A stretch of DNA of 51,444 nucleotides from Chroococcus sp. CMT-3BRIN-NPC107 (GTDB lineage: Bacteria; Cyanobacteriota; Cyanobacteriia; Cyanobacteriales; Chroococcidiopsidaceae), in assembly GCA_019359635.1 (NCBI GenBank), contig JAHHGY010000024.1:1-51444 (forward strand), in the 5' to 3' direction. A program made the translations under genes and the position numbers. The notes beneath the pieces are model-generated. The model made no database searches, was not told where the DNA came from, and saw only the letters and a list, made by a program, of their open reading frames with translations. This document shows, piece by piece, positions 36,291-46,179 of this stretch (its first letter is position 1; each line of letters begins with the position of its first letter).

Positions 36291-36433
36291 TAAATTGCTG
36301 GCATTAATCAATATTTATTACTTAAAAACAGGCGATCGCCAACTTGCCTAGCATTCCTTGTTTGGCAAAAACGAGCCGCTTTTACACAAATTCTAATAAA
36401 GTTACTCTCTATATAGGTAATGGAGAGTTACAA

Positions 36434-36946
36434 ATGGTTGAAACATCTGGGCAAACTCATTTAATTGCGGCGGTGGTGGTTGCGAGTAGCTTAATTGCCC
36501 TGGCTTTTTTTGTGTGGGAAGGGATAGCTACGTCTTCTCTTTACGATCGCGCTGTCAAGTTGTATCAAGAAAAAGACTACAAAAGTGCGGAGTCTGTTTT
36601 TGTCAAAGTGCTTTCTAGGCATCCTAGCAACGATATTGCTCGTTTGCTGCTAGGAGAATCGTTAATGCAGCAAAATAAGTTAGAGGAAGCGGTAACTCAC
36701 TTTGATACGCTAATTTCCCGCGCTCCCAAAAATGCTGAGGCTCAAGTAAGATTAGCAACAGCTTTAATGAAGTTAGAAAAGGTAGAAGAAGCAACAACAT
36801 CTCTAGAAAAAGCCCAAAATTTATTTAAGTCTCAACGCAATGCTGCCGCTTCTGAGCAAATCGAGCAGTTATTGCAAAGCATTTCTGCTCACAAAAATAT
36901 TAGTGTTGCCAATCCGGCAATCAAATCTGACAGCAAAGAAACTTAA
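36434..36946 (+). CDS. Membrane-anchored TPR protein
   Basis: 170 residues from ATG 36434, with GGAGAG six bases upstream. One N-terminal membrane helix (LIAAVVVASSLIALAFFVWE) is followed by about three tetratricopeptide repeats (YDRAVKLYQEKDYKSAESVF, NKLEEAVTHFDTLISRAPKN, EEATTSLEKAQNLF) and a Ser/Ala-rich tail. TPR repeats bind proteins; the partner is unknown. The longer frame from 36344 lacks a ribosome site. Confidence 0.75.
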   Translation: MVETSGQTHLIAAVVVASSLIALAFFVWEGIATSSLYDRAVKLYQEKDYKSAESVFVKVLSRHPSNDIARLLLGESLMQQNKLEEAVTHFDTLISRAPKNAEAQVRLATALMKLEKVEEATTSLEKAQNLFKSQRNAAASEQIEQLLQSISAHKNISVANPAIKSDSKET

Positions 36947-37066
36947 ATCTCTAATTTTTCGTTGTTAACAGTTTGAAAATCATTGCAGTTTTAGCAACGC
37001 CTGGGAAACGAGTAATAATTACTAATTCCCAATTCTCAAGTTCTTGGTACGCCTGTTACTCTATTT

Positions 37067-37963
37067 ATGCTCGGAACTCGCTTTGTTAGGTTTTTTCGCT
37101 ATTTGCGTTGTACTACCATCAAAAAAACTATTGCTCGTGTCGGTCAAAGACGGCTGCTAGGATTGTCTTCAGAAATTGCCTACAATGCAATGCTGTCATT
37201 ATTTCCAGCTATTTTAGCTGTCTTGACGGCGATCGGTTTATTTGAAGAATCTTTGCAATCATTTTTTAAAGATTTAGCCGTGCAAATTAGTAAAATTGCT
37301 CCTGATGAAGCTTTGGTATTGATTCGAGACTTTACCAGACAAATTACCCGAACTAAAAACACAGGCTTGTTTTCTCTTAGTTTTATTGTGGCAATTTGGG
37401 CGGCTAGTGGGGCATTAAGTGCGGCGATGAATGCTTTAGACCAAATTCATCAAATTCCCATCAAACAAATTCGCCCTTTTTGGAAAGCAAAAATTATTTC
37501 TATCGGTTTAACCATTGGCACAATTGGCTTACTGGTATTGGCTTCTTTTTTGGTTTTTATTAGCGACTGGCTGCTAAACTTTTTTGTCCGAGAGAGTGGC
37601 TTTTGGGTTTTATTAGTTGGTTGGCGATTGCTGCGTTGGCCCTTGGCTTTGGCGATTGTTTCTACGGCTTTTGCTTTTGTTTACCGCTACGGACCAAGTG
37701 TTTGGGATGCTGGTACACCAATTATGCCAGGAGCTTTTTTAGCTGCTATTTCTTGGGCGCTAGTATCCGGTTTATTTCGGTTGTATGCGTCCAATTTTGG
37801 TAACTACAATCAAGTGTACGGCGCAGTCGGGGCGGTGATTGTTTTGATGCTGTGGCTGTATATGAGTGCGGTGGTGATGTTAGTGGGAGATCAATTAAAT
37901 GTTACGGTGGGCGAAGCCATGCGCGAAGCTAAAAATTCTTCTCTGCAATTAACTAACCTCTAA
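37067..37963 (+). CDS. YihY/BrkB family membrane protein
   Basis: 298 residues, six hydrophobic segments. Family marks: GLSSEIAYNAMLSLFPAILA near 30-50, GLFSLSFIVAIWAASGALSA, YRYGPSV, MPGAFLAAISWALVSGLFRL and YGAVGAVIVLMLWLYMSAVV. Older annotations as ribonuclease BN are wrong for this family. Its function is poorly known and may be in envelope or transport. The gene is followed 44 nt later by the DUF4112 gene, possibly an operon. Confidence 0.9.
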   Translation: MLGTRFVRFFRYLRCTTIKKTIARVGQRRLLGLSSEIAYNAMLSLFPAILAVLTAIGLFEESLQSFFKDLAVQISKIAPDEALVLIRDFTRQITRTKNTGLFSLSFIVAIWAASGALSAAMNALDQIHQIPIKQIRPFWKAKIISIGLTIGTIGLLVLASFLVFISDWLLNFFVRESGFWVLLVGWRLLRWPLALAIVSTAFAFVYRYGPSVWDAGTPIMPGAFLAAISWALVSGLFRLYASNFGNYNQVYGAVGAVIVLMLWLYMSAVVMLVGDQLNVTVGEAMREAKNSSLQLTNL

Positions 37964-38037
37964 ATCTAGCTGTAGCTAGAGCGCGATCGCACCTTAATTA
38001 TGTTTGCATGAGATTAAAGCGCGATAATTATAAGTTT

Positions 38038-38538
38038 ATGTCTCAGCCTGCTCAATTTGCCTCTAAAATGGCTCCCTCCAAACTTGCTACTCTCAATCGT
38101 TTGCGTAAGTTTAGCCGTTTGCTAGATAATGCTATCGGTATTCCCGGTACAAAGTTTCGAGTAGGCTTAGATCCTATATTAGGACTAATCCCTGGAGCGG
38201 GAGATTTTTTAGGTACAGCCCTTTCTGCTTATCTAGTAATTGAAGCGGCGCGGCTAGGTTTACCTAAAGAAACTCTACTCAAAATGGTGTCTAACATTGT
38301 TTTAGAAAGTGCTATTGGTACAGTACCAGTAGTTGGCGATTTATTCGATGTTGCTTGGAAAGCTAACACCAAAAATTTTGAATTAGTCGAAGCTCATCTA
38401 AATATTCCTCAAGCAGCCGAAAAGAAAAATTACTGGTTCATTTTCTTACTTCTAGCTGGCTTGTTTGTGTTTAGCATTGGTATTTTGGCTTTGAGCTTTT
38501 TTACGCTCAAATTGTTAATTAGCGTCCTTACTGGCTAA
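38038..38538 (+). CDS. DUF4112 family protein
   Basis: 166 residues from ATG 38038 (ATG 38008 adds ten basic residues; neither has a strong ribosome site). The DUF4112 core runs LDNAIGIPGTKFRVGLDPIL, then GLIPGAGDFLGTALSAYLVI, and VVGDLFDVAWKANTKNFELV. A C-terminal membrane helix (FIFLLLAGLFVFSIGILALS) follows. Function unknown. Two glycine-rich GxGD loops are characteristic of the family. Confidence 0.85.
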   Translation: MSQPAQFASKMAPSKLATLNRLRKFSRLLDNAIGIPGTKFRVGLDPILGLIPGAGDFLGTALSAYLVIEAARLGLPKETLLKMVSNIVLESAIGTVPVVGDLFDVAWKANTKNFELVEAHLNIPQAAEKKNYWFIFLLLAGLFVFSIGILALSFFTLKLLISVLTG

Positions 38539-38580
38539 GTAATAAAATTGAAGTAAGGGTAAAACTTAGCTTGCTTATCT

Positions 38581-39591
38581 ATGGACAAAACTCAGTTACC
38601 AATTCCCTCACACTTCGAGGCGCAAAAAGTCGGCGAAGTTTGGCGCGTACCCTACCAGGAAAGGGCAGATTTAGCAAGAGATTGGGCAAAAACACACGAT
38701 ATTAAGCCAGCCTTTGAAGACAAAGAGCGAATTTGTTTATTGTTAATTGACGTACAAAATACCTTTTGTATTCCTGGCTTTGAACTATTTGTAGGCGGAC
38801 AATCAGGAACGGGTGCGGTAGAAGATAATAAACGGTTGTGTGAATTTATTTATCGCAATTTAGGGGTAATAAGCGCGATCGCACCTACCCTTGATACTCA
38901 CACAGCCATGCAAATTTTTCACCCGATTTTTTGGATAAATGCTGAGGGAAATCACCCAACTCCCGCCGCTACCAACATTACGCCAAAAGATATCGAACAA
39001 GGTGTATGGAAAGTTAATCCTGCCGTTAGCTATAGTTTAAGATCGAATTACGAAACCCTGCAAAACCACGCTTTACATTACGTCAAGCAATTAAGCCAAA
39101 ATGGTAAATATCCATTAACTGTATGGTTTTATCATTCTATGCTTGGTGGCATTGGTCATGCTTTAGTTTCCGCCGTAGAAGAAGCTGTATTTTTTCATGC
39201 CATTGCTCGTGACAGCCAAACTCAGTTTGAAATCAAAGGAAATAACCCTTTAACCGAAAACTACTCAGTTTTGCGCCCTGAAGTGCTAGAAGGTGTAGGT
39301 GGAACCCCACTAGCGCAAAAAAACACCCGCTTAATTCAGCAGTTATTAGAATTTGATAAAGTTATTATTGCCGGACAAGCAAAAAGTCATTGCGTAGCTT
39401 GGACAATTGACGACTTGCTTACAGAAATTCAACAAATAGATCCAACGTTGGCACAGAAAATATATATTTTGGAAGATTGTACAAGCCCCGTAGTTGTACC
39501 CAAAGTTGTAGACTACACAGAACAAGCTGAGTCAGCCTTTAAAAAATTTGCCGCTTCGGGAATGCACTTAGTAAAATCTACTCAATTTTAG
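38581..39591 (+). CDS. Isochorismatase-like cysteine hydrolase
   Basis: 336 residues, longer than the 180-220 of simple family members. Catalytic Asp57 in [11 protein letters not shown] and nucleophile C271 in [18 protein letters not shown] are both present, with an expected Lys in the middle region. The extra length lies between them (about 100-240) and includes [20 protein letters not shown] and [20 protein letters not shown]. It resembles nicotinamidase-like amide hydrolases, but the substrate cannot be told. It ends 11 nt before the KdpD-like gene, so the two are likely co-transcribed. Confidence 0.85.
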   Translation: MDKTQLPIPSHFEAQKVGEVWRVPYQERADLARDWAKTHDIKPAFEDKERICLLLIDVQNTFCIPGFELFVGGQSGTGAVEDNKRLCEFIYRNLGVISAIAPTLDTHTAMQIFHPIFWINAEGNHPTPAATNITPKDIEQGVWKVNPAVSYSLRSNYETLQNHALHYVKQLSQNGKYPLTVWFYHSMLGGIGHALVSAVEEAVFFHAIARDSQTQFEIKGNNPLTENYSVLRPEVLEGVGGTPLAQKNTRLIQQLLEFDKVIIAGQAKSHCVAWTIDDLLTEIQQIDPTLAQKIYILEDCTSPVVVPKVVDYTEQAESAFKKFAASGMHLVKSTQF

Positions 39592-39602
39592 ACCACCAAT
39601 TA

Positions 39603-40718
39603 ATGACTTCTACAAACTCTTTGATTCGTTCGGCGCGTCGGGGCAAGCATAAAATCTTTATTGGCATGGCTCCGGGTGTAGGCAAAACCTACCGAATGCT
39701 TGAAGAAGCCAAAATGCTCAAGCAAGAAGGAATTGATGTCATTATTGGGTTACTAGAAACTCACGGGCGCAAAGAAACGGCTCAAAAAGCCCTCGATTTA
39801 GAAATTATCCCCCGCAAACAAATCGTTCGCGGCGACTTGACACTAACTGAGATGGATACCGAGGCAATTATCGAGCGAAGTCCGGGGTTAGTATTAGTAG
39901 ATGAATTAGCTCATACTAACATCCCCGGTTCGGCTACCAAAAAACGCTACCAAGACGTAGAACTAATTTTAAATGCGGGCATTGATGTATTTTCTACCGT
40001 CAATATTCAGCACCTCGAAAGCCTCAATGACGTAGTAGCTAGGATAACCGGGGTTGTAGTTAGAGAGCGCGTCCCAGACCGCCTTTTAGAAGAAGCTGAC
40101 GAAGTAGTAGTAATTGATGTCACCCCTGAAACTTTGCTCGAACGCCTCCAAGATGGCAAAATTTACGCACCGCAAAAAATTCAACAATCCTTACAAAACT
40201 TCTTTCAACGCCGCAATCTAATCGCTTTACGAGAATTAGCGCTACGAGAAGTCGCCGACAACGTAGAAGACGATGCCATTTCTTCAACTCCCGCCGAGAA
40301 ATTTTGTAATATTCACGAACGAGTTTTAGTTTGCGTCTCTACCTATCCCAACTCGATGCAACTGTTGCGCCGGGGCGCGAGAATAGCCGGGTATATGAAT
40401 GCGCCTCTTTACGCCGTTTATGTTGCTAACCTCGATCGCTTTCTCACCAAAGAAGAAAGTTTGCACATTGAAACTTGCGAGAAACTGTGTAAGGAATTTG
40501 GCGGTGAATTTATCCATATTAAAGACCAAGATATTCCTAAAGCGATCGCCAAAGTAGCCCAAGAAAAACATATTACCCAAATTGTCATCGGCGAAAGTCA
40601 GCGATCGCGCTGGAAAATGGTATTTCAAGGTTCTCTAACTCAACAGTTGATGCGACTATTGAAAAATATTGACTTGCACATCATCGCTGCCGAAAAAATA
40701 GCCGTGCCTTCATCTTAG
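39603..40718 (+). CDS. Stand-alone KdpD N-terminal sensor domain protein
   Basis: 371 residues, against about 900 for full KdpD. It has the KdpD sensor domain: Walker A GMAPGVGKTYRML at 21-33 and LVLVDELAHTNIPGS, VFSTVNIQHLESLNDVV, and VVRERVPDRLLEEADEVVVI. A universal-stress-protein-like domain follows (VLVCVSTYPNSMQLLRRGAR, ITQIVIGESQRSRWKM). The membrane helices, GAF and histidine kinase are absent and the gene ends naturally. Short KdpD proteins are known in Anabaena-type cyanobacteria next to kdp genes, but no kdpABC is present here. It probably senses K+ or c-di-AMP through its two domains. Confidence 0.9.
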   Translation: MTSTNSLIRSARRGKHKIFIGMAPGVGKTYRMLEEAKMLKQEGIDVIIGLLETHGRKETAQKALDLEIIPRKQIVRGDLTLTEMDTEAIIERSPGLVLVDELAHTNIPGSATKKRYQDVELILNAGIDVFSTVNIQHLESLNDVVARITGVVVRERVPDRLLEEADEVVVIDVTPETLLERLQDGKIYAPQKIQQSLQNFFQRRNLIALRELALREVADNVEDDAISSTPAEKFCNIHERVLVCVSTYPNSMQLLRRGARIAGYMNAPLYAVYVANLDRFLTKEESLHIETCEKLCKEFGGEFIHIKDQDIPKAIAKVAQEKHITQIVIGESQRSRWKMVFQGSLTQQLMRLLKNIDLHIIAAEKIAVPSS

Positions 40719-40794
40719 AAATTAACTAGGCGATCGGGCATAAACTCTAAAGGAGAATATTAGCTCCAGCTTAAAAATAAAAACTAAATTTATT

Positions 40795-41952
40795 ATGACC
40801 CGTGTAATTGGCTTAATCAGTGGTACATCTGTAGATGGCATTGATGCCGCATTAGTAGACATAACTGGAACAGAACTAGACTTAAAAGTTGAACTTCTAG
40901 CTGGAGAAACTTATCCTTATCCCAAAAAGCTGTCAGCGCAAATTTTGGCAGTTTGCGGCGGAGAAACTCTATCGATGGCGCAACTAGCTAGACTTGACGA
41001 TGAGATTGCGTGTAGCTTCGCTCAAGCCGCCCAGAATATTCAAAAACAAGGCGATCGCGCAAAGCTGATTGGTTCTCACGGGCAAACGGTTTATCATCAA
41101 CCAAAAGAACCAAAAAATTTAGCTTATAGTCTCCAACTCGGTCGTGGAGATTTAATTGCTCAACTCACTGGGATTCCCACAATTAGCAACTTTCGCGCCG
41201 GAGATATCGCCGCCGGAGGTGAGGGTGCGCCTTTGGTTCCTAAAATAGATGCGTATCTGCTCAGCCATCAAGAAAAATCTTCCTGCGTTCAAAATCTAGG
41301 CGGAATTGGCAACGTTGCTTACTTACCCCCGCGCAGCCAGGAAGATTGGCTAGCAGAAATTCGCGGCTGGGATACAGGCCCGGCAAATTCTCTAATTGAC
41401 TTAGCCGTGCAGCATTTCACCAATGGCGCTCAAACCTACGATCGCAATGGACTATGGGCAACAAGCGGCGAACCTTGCGGTAAATTAGTAGAGCAGTGGT
41501 TGCGCCAAGATTTTTTTGGACAGCTACCACCAAAATCTACCGGGCGAGAATTATTTGGCTCAGTATACCTGCATGAATGTTTAGCCGATATGGAACCCCA
41601 TCAGCTTAATACCGCCGATAAAATAGCTACCATTACTGAATTGACCGTTGCTTCAATTGTGCATAGCTACCATACTTTTTTGCCAAAACCCCCCGACCGG
41701 GTGCTGTTGTGCGGTGGTGGTAGTAAAAATCAATACATTATTAATCGGCTTCAAACCCTCCTCCAGCCTGCGGCAGTGCTAACTACCGACCAAGTAGGAC
41801 TAAGTGCAGATTTTAAAGAAGCGATCGCCTTTGCGGTATTAGCCTACTGGCGCAATTTAGGTATTGCTGGCAATTTGCCGAAAGTTACTGGGGCAAAACA
41901 AAAAATGCTATTAGGAGATATCTATCAAATTTTTGACGGTGTTAGTAGTTAG
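40795..41952 (+). CDS. anmK: Anhydro-N-acetylmuramic acid kinase
   Basis: 385 residues. ASKHA kinase: [20 protein letters not shown] at 4-23 (phosphate loop), [31 protein letters not shown] (substrate Asp), [28 protein letters not shown] and [13 protein letters not shown]. It phosphorylates 1,6-anhydro-MurNAc from cell-wall turnover to MurNAc-6-phosphate. No murQ is adjacent. ATG start, 76 nt after the KdpD-like gene. Confidence 0.94.
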   Translation: MTRVIGLISGTSVDGIDAALVDITGTELDLKVELLAGETYPYPKKLSAQILAVCGGETLSMAQLARLDDEIACSFAQAAQNIQKQGDRAKLIGSHGQTVYHQPKEPKNLAYSLQLGRGDLIAQLTGIPTISNFRAGDIAAGGEGAPLVPKIDAYLLSHQEKSSCVQNLGGIGNVAYLPPRSQEDWLAEIRGWDTGPANSLIDLAVQHFTNGAQTYDRNGLWATSGEPCGKLVEQWLRQDFFGQLPPKSTGRELFGSVYLHECLADMEPHQLNTADKIATITELTVASIVHSYHTFLPKPPDRVLLCGGGSKNQYIINRLQTLLQPAAVLTTDQVGLSADFKEAIAFAVLAYWRNLGIAGNLPKVTGAKQKMLLGDIYQIFDGVSS

Positions 41953-42050
41953 TAATCTAAAAAAATGGGTATTCTAAGTTCGTCACCTTCTATAACTAAA
42001 AAAATCTATCTCGTTTCCAAGTCAATAGATTGAATCGTTACTCTCCTCCT

Positions 42051-43604
42051 ATGACAGATTCCAACATTGGTCGTTTATTAGCTAAACGCTATCAGCTTCA
42101 GAAACTAATTGGCACTGGAGCGATGGGGCAAGTTTATTGTGCAAATGATATTTTGTTGGGTGGAGTGCCTGTTGCTGTCAAATTTCTCGCTCTCTCAATT
42201 CAAAACAAAAAAATTCGCGTCAAAGAGCGCTTTGAAACCGAAGCCAAAACTTGCGCCCTGTTAGGACAAAAAAGTATTCATATCGTCCGCGTTATGGATT
42301 ACGGCGTAGACGAACACGGCACTCCTTTTTATGTGATGGAATATTTGCAAGGAGAAAACCTTAATGATGCTGTCCGGCTTCGACCAATTACTCTCGCTAG
42401 ATTTTTAAGTCTAGCGCGGCAAATTAGTCTAGGCTTGCAGTGCGCTCACCAAGGTATTTTGGTTGATGGAGAAATTTGTCCAATTATTCATCGAGATATT
42501 AAGCCTAGCAATATGCTAGTAGTCCAAGATCCTAGCTTTGGTGAATTGGTCAAAGTATTAGATTTTGGTATTGCTAAACTAATTCAAGGCGATAGCAATC
42601 AAACCAAGTATTATTTAGGGACCCTAGCTTATTCTTCTCCCGAACAGATGGAGGGAAATGATATCGATCCGCGCTCGGATATCTACAGTCTGGGCGTGAT
42701 GATGTTTGAAATGATTACAGGTAGTATGCCCTTTCAAGCCAATACTGAATCTTTTGGTGGTTGGTACAAAGCTCATCACTTTCAACCTCCTCGTTCTTTT
42801 GTCTCTACAGGCACCAAACTTACTATCCCCAAACAATTAGAGGAGTTGCTACTCAGTTGTTTGGCTAAGTCTCCTAGCGATCGCCCCCAAACGGTGGGAG
42901 AAATTATTGAGGCGATCGTCGCTTTAGAGCAACAAGGTTCAGTAGTTGTTCCCACCCCCTCCCAGCCGCTACCTCCGTCTAAAGAAAAAAGTATCAACCA
43001 CTCCCTAACTATGGGAGCGCCATTTTTAGACCAATCGTTTTCTGACGATCCAGTTTTTCAACCTACGGCTTGGCCCAAAAACAAACCAATTGCAGATATT
43101 GTTTTTCCCCAACCAATTCGGACTAAAGGCGAAGTTATTTCGGCGCTCTGGGTAATGCTACCTCAACAAGAAATTCAAAAGCGTTTGCACGGGACACGCT
43201 TCAACCAATTTTTGTTTATCAGCACTCCTCACCCCATGATGTTGTGGATTACCGCACTCTACAATCCTGAGCATGGTCCCAAGTGGCTTGCCTATTATAT
43301 GGATTTGAAAACTCGTCAAGGTCAGGAAATAACTAGGTTATTAGGAGAATCTGGTTCTTACCGATTGCTGTTATTTGCTAGAGAGTCTCCAGAGTGTACT
43401 TGCAAAACTCTGTTAATGGCGATCGCTCCTATGCAGCGCCAACAACTCCAACAATGGGTGATGACTAGCCAAAACTTGGTTTCTGTTGCCGAGGCTCAAG
43501 TTAGCAAAGGGTTGTTGCGGCAAGAATTTGAAAAGCTTAAACCTAGTATTTTAGCTAAGTTGCAACCTTCTGGTCTAGATTCAGTTTTTAATGTGACGCT
43601 GTAG
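42051..43604 (+). CDS. Hanks-type Ser/Thr protein kinase with novel C-terminal domain
   Basis: 517 residues from ATG 42051 (TTG 42030 is the longer option). Kinase domain about 10-275: glycine loop LIGTGAMGQVY, AVKFL Lys, catalytic IIHRDIKPSNMLV, KVLDFGIAKL and YSSPEQMEGNDIDPRSDIYS. A proline/serine linker (VPTPSQPLPPSKEKS) leads to a C-terminal region of about 150 residues (NQFLFISTPHPMMLWITALY, GSYRLLLFARESPECTCKTL) with no membrane helix and no known domain that I recognise. The C-terminal part may be a binding module. It is followed by a short gap and then the convergent nblA. Confidence 0.9.
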   Translation: MTDSNIGRLLAKRYQLQKLIGTGAMGQVYCANDILLGGVPVAVKFLALSIQNKKIRVKERFETEAKTCALLGQKSIHIVRVMDYGVDEHGTPFYVMEYLQGENLNDAVRLRPITLARFLSLARQISLGLQCAHQGILVDGEICPIIHRDIKPSNMLVVQDPSFGELVKVLDFGIAKLIQGDSNQTKYYLGTLAYSSPEQMEGNDIDPRSDIYSLGVMMFEMITGSMPFQANTESFGGWYKAHHFQPPRSFVSTGTKLTIPKQLEELLLSCLAKSPSDRPQTVGEIIEAIVALEQQGSVVVPTPSQPLPPSKEKSINHSLTMGAPFLDQSFSDDPVFQPTAWPKNKPIADIVFPQPIRTKGEVISALWVMLPQQEIQKRLHGTRFNQFLFISTPHPMMLWITALYNPEHGPKWLAYYMDLKTRQGQEITRLLGESGSYRLLLFARESPECTCKTLLMAIAPMQRQQLQQWVMTSQNLVSVAEAQVSKGLLRQEFEKLKPSILAKLQPSGLDSVFNVTL

Positions 43605-43805
43605 CGCTTTAGTGTAGAGGTAATGTTAGTGATCGCTACAATAATTAAATATTTTTGCTAGTAAATTACTAATTCAGGAAATTAAAACTTTATTCACCTT
43701 ACTTATTGAAGATAACGCCCCGACAGCCCCAGCTATTTTCTGCCTGCAGAATGCAGCTAGAGAAGGAGGTCGCCTTTAATAGACCATTAGCAACTTCAGT
43801 TAAGT

Positions 43806-43994
43806 TTAAACCCCACCCTCAAATCCCCATTGGTGCTTGATTAGCTCCTTATAGGTTGCTTCGCGCATTACCATTTGTTGGTATAGCTTAACCAGAAATT
43901 CCTGAGCTTGTTCGTGGCTCATTTGTTGTACTTGGGTTTCAAACGAGCGGATGCTGAACTGTTGTTCTAGTGATAGTTCAATTGGGTTACTCAT
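43806..43994 (-). CDS. nblA: NblA, phycobilisome degradation protein
   Basis: 62 residues. NblA signature: LSLEQQFSIRSFETQVQQMS, then AQEFLVKLYQQMVMREATYK and ELIKHQW near the end. NblA binds phycobiliproteins and directs them to Clp protease in nitrogen or sulfur starvation. Start ATG 43994 has GGAGTC upstream; the open frame extends 23 codons further but homologues start here. The upstream region is AT-rich; I looked for an NtcA site (GTAN8TAC) and found none that is exact. Confidence 0.95.
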   Translation of the reverse strand: MSNPIELSLEQQFSIRSFETQVQQMSHEQAQEFLVKLYQQMVMREATYKELIKHQWGFEGGV

Positions 43995-44252
43995 GATTGA
44001 CTCCAACAAAAAATATATACAGACGTTAATAGCATTTCTGCTTAGAGCTTGGCATTTTGTCAAAATTAACCTTGCTGTATTAAAAAATATAACAAATATT
44101 TGACAAACTGCACCTACTTCTAAATGTGTAATTCCATATAAACCTTAAGAGATAAATTAAACAATAGGGTTAACACGGAAAACTACAGGTAGTTTTAGCA
44201 AGTTGACAAGCTTAAAAATGCTTAAATTGAACAAAGGTAAGTATATGTACTT

Positions 44253-44284
44253 AAAAAACCGCAGCAGAGAAATCTTTGCTGCGG
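44253..44284 (-). terminator. Intrinsic terminator of the ABC1 kinase gene
   Basis: CCGCAGCAGAG (44259-44269) pairs with CTTTGCTGCGG (44274-44284) with one G-U pair and a 4-nt loop. On the minus strand the stem is followed by TTTTTT (A-run 44253-44258). It lies 43 nt after the stop of the minus-strand ABC1 gene, a textbook rho-independent layout. Confidence 0.85.
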
Positions 44285-44326
44285 AATTGGTCATTGGGAA
44301 CTGCTTAATTACTTATTACCGATTAC

Positions 44327-46069
44327 CTAAAACGTTTTATCGTAACGATCGAGTTGGATAATTGTCCGAATCAAGACTACTCCTAATCCTGCGGCGAAAA
44401 TTCCGGCGATCGCCGCCAACCACACATAATGATTAATTAGTAACAATGTGGCAGATAAAGTTAATGTACTAGCTACCAAAGCATAAATAGTCGCTAAGGC
44501 AATATTGCTTTGACGACGCAGCAATCGCTCGGTTTCGATAGAACGGACGCGCATCCGAATATCTCCCCGTTCTAGCTTGTCTAGGGTGTCTTCTAGCCGT
44601 CTTGGTAAGCCTAATGCTGTAGTGCTGACTTGCGCCGCCTGACGACCTAGTTCGTTGAGAAAAGTATTACCTTGGGAACCGTTACCATTTGTCATAATTT
44701 CCATTGCAAAAGGTTTTGCAACCTCCATAAAACTAAATTCTGGATCTAAACCTTTACCTACACCTTCTAACGTTGAAAAAGCTCTCATGACAAAGGTAAA
44801 AGTAGCAGGAAAGCGAAAAGGCTGATCGTAAGCAATTTCGTAAAGATCGTCACTTATGGCGCTAACCGATTGATTTTCAAAGGGTTGATCCATAAAGTGG
44901 TCTAGCATATATTGGATCGAGCGCCTGACTGGGCCCATATCCTCGGTAGGTGCGATCGCTCCTAATTCTACTAAAGACGTAACTACTTGATTTGCATCCT
45001 TTTGCGCAATGCCAAATAGCGTTTTCATTAGTTGCTCGCGCACATCTGTACGAATTTGTCCCATCATCCCAAAATCGTAAAAAATCAACGAACCATCGGG
45101 ACTTACAGCCAAATTTCCAGGATGGGGATCGGCGTGGAAAAATCCATGATTGAGCAACTGTCTTAAGTAAGATTCTGCTCCTTGACGCGCTAAAAGTTTG
45201 CGGTCTAAACCCGCCGCTTCCAAGGCTTCGTAGTGGCTGATTTTAATTCCTGGGACGTATTCTAGAGTTAATACTCTAGGAGACGTGTAGCGCCAATAAA
45301 CTCGCGGTACTTTTACCCAGTCATAAGCGCGGAAATTACGGCGAAAAGTATCCGCGTTGCGTCCTTCATTCAAATATTCAATTTCTTCCCATAAAATTCG
45401 GCAACACTCGTCATAAATACCTAGCCAATCTCGACCTCTACCCCATTCTGGGTGGCTTTGAAAGTAACGAGTAATGCCTTTAAGAATTGATAAATCTATT
45501 TCAAATAATTTTTGTAATCCGGGACGCTGAACCTTAACGGCGACGACTTCTCCCGAATGCAGGGTAGCTTTATGAACTTGACCTAAACTAGCCGCAGCAA
45601 TGGGAATTGGATCGAAGTTTTGAAACAATTCGGGGATGGTTTTCCCTAATTCCTGTTCGATAATATTTTTTGTTTGCTCGTAACTAAAAGCCGGAACTTT
45701 GTCTTGGAGTTTCACCAATTCGTCTACGTATTCGCTAGGAAATAAATCGGCGCGAGTAGAAAACAACTGACCAACTTTGATAAACGTTGGACCCAATTCC
45801 AGCAACGTGTTACGAATCCAAACCGCTTGCTCAATCCGTCTAGCCTTGCGTTTTTCTTCCGTAACTCCACCGGGATAACTCCAAGGTTTTTTGTTCAGCC
45901 AAAAACCTGTCGTCAAAGACAGCACAAACGACCATATGTCAAAAAAGCGCCGATTTCGGGAGTAATTAATCCGATTCCAGCGATAGGCATTATCTTTATA
46001 CACCATCGAACTGCGCTTGAATTCGCTTTTAGTTTTGATGGATTTTTTGACAGGAGGAGAAAGAGACAC
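44327..46069 (-). CDS. ABC1/UbiB-family atypical kinase
   Basis: 580 residues. Marks of the ABC1 family: KxGQ in GPTFIKVGQLFSTRADLFPS, the Ala-rich loop PIAAASLGQVHKATLHSGEV and VAVKVQRPG, catalytic HADPHPGNLAVSPDGSLIFY and DFGMMGQ. Two C-terminal membrane helices (LATIYALVASTLTLSATLLL, IAGIFAAGLGVVLI). Cyanobacterial members are linked with prenylquinone metabolism and thylakoid lipids. The GTG start has AGGA upstream; ATG 46006 is an alternative. Terminated by the hairpin at 44253-44284. Confidence 0.93.
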   Translation of the reverse strand: MSLSPPVKKSIKTKSEFKRSSMVYKDNAYRWNRINYSRNRRFFDIWSFVLSLTTGFWLNKKPWSYPGGVTEEKRKARRIEQAVWIRNTLLELGPTFIKVGQLFSTRADLFPSEYVDELVKLQDKVPAFSYEQTKNIIEQELGKTIPELFQNFDPIPIAAASLGQVHKATLHSGEVVAVKVQRPGLQKLFEIDLSILKGITRYFQSHPEWGRGRDWLGIYDECCRILWEEIEYLNEGRNADTFRRNFRAYDWVKVPRVYWRYTSPRVLTLEYVPGIKISHYEALEAAGLDRKLLARQGAESYLRQLLNHGFFHADPHPGNLAVSPDGSLIFYDFGMMGQIRTDVREQLMKTLFGIAQKDANQVVTSLVELGAIAPTEDMGPVRRSIQYMLDHFMDQPFENQSVSAISDDLYEIAYDQPFRFPATFTFVMRAFSTLEGVGKGLDPEFSFMEVAKPFAMEIMTNGNGSQGNTFLNELGRQAAQVSTTALGLPRRLEDTLDKLERGDIRMRVRSIETERLLRRQSNIALATIYALVASTLTLSATLLLINHYVWLAAIAGIFAAGLGVVLIRTIIQLDRYDKTF

Positions 46070-46179
46070 TCGAATTCCTAATCGTTATTTTTGCAGGAGG
46101 TCAGAAATAAATGCAGCAAATCATTAAAATTTTTAGGGGAAATTACCCTACAAACACAAACTTAATTTTTGTTTTTAAT

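Noticed and set aside
37067-37963. Ribonuclease BN assignment
   Set aside because: YihY/BrkB proteins were once given this name, but the visible features are of a membrane protein without nuclease motifs.
43995-44200. NtcA-binding site upstream of nblA
   Set aside because: No exact GTA-N8-TAC with a suitable -10 box was found in the AT-rich upstream region.
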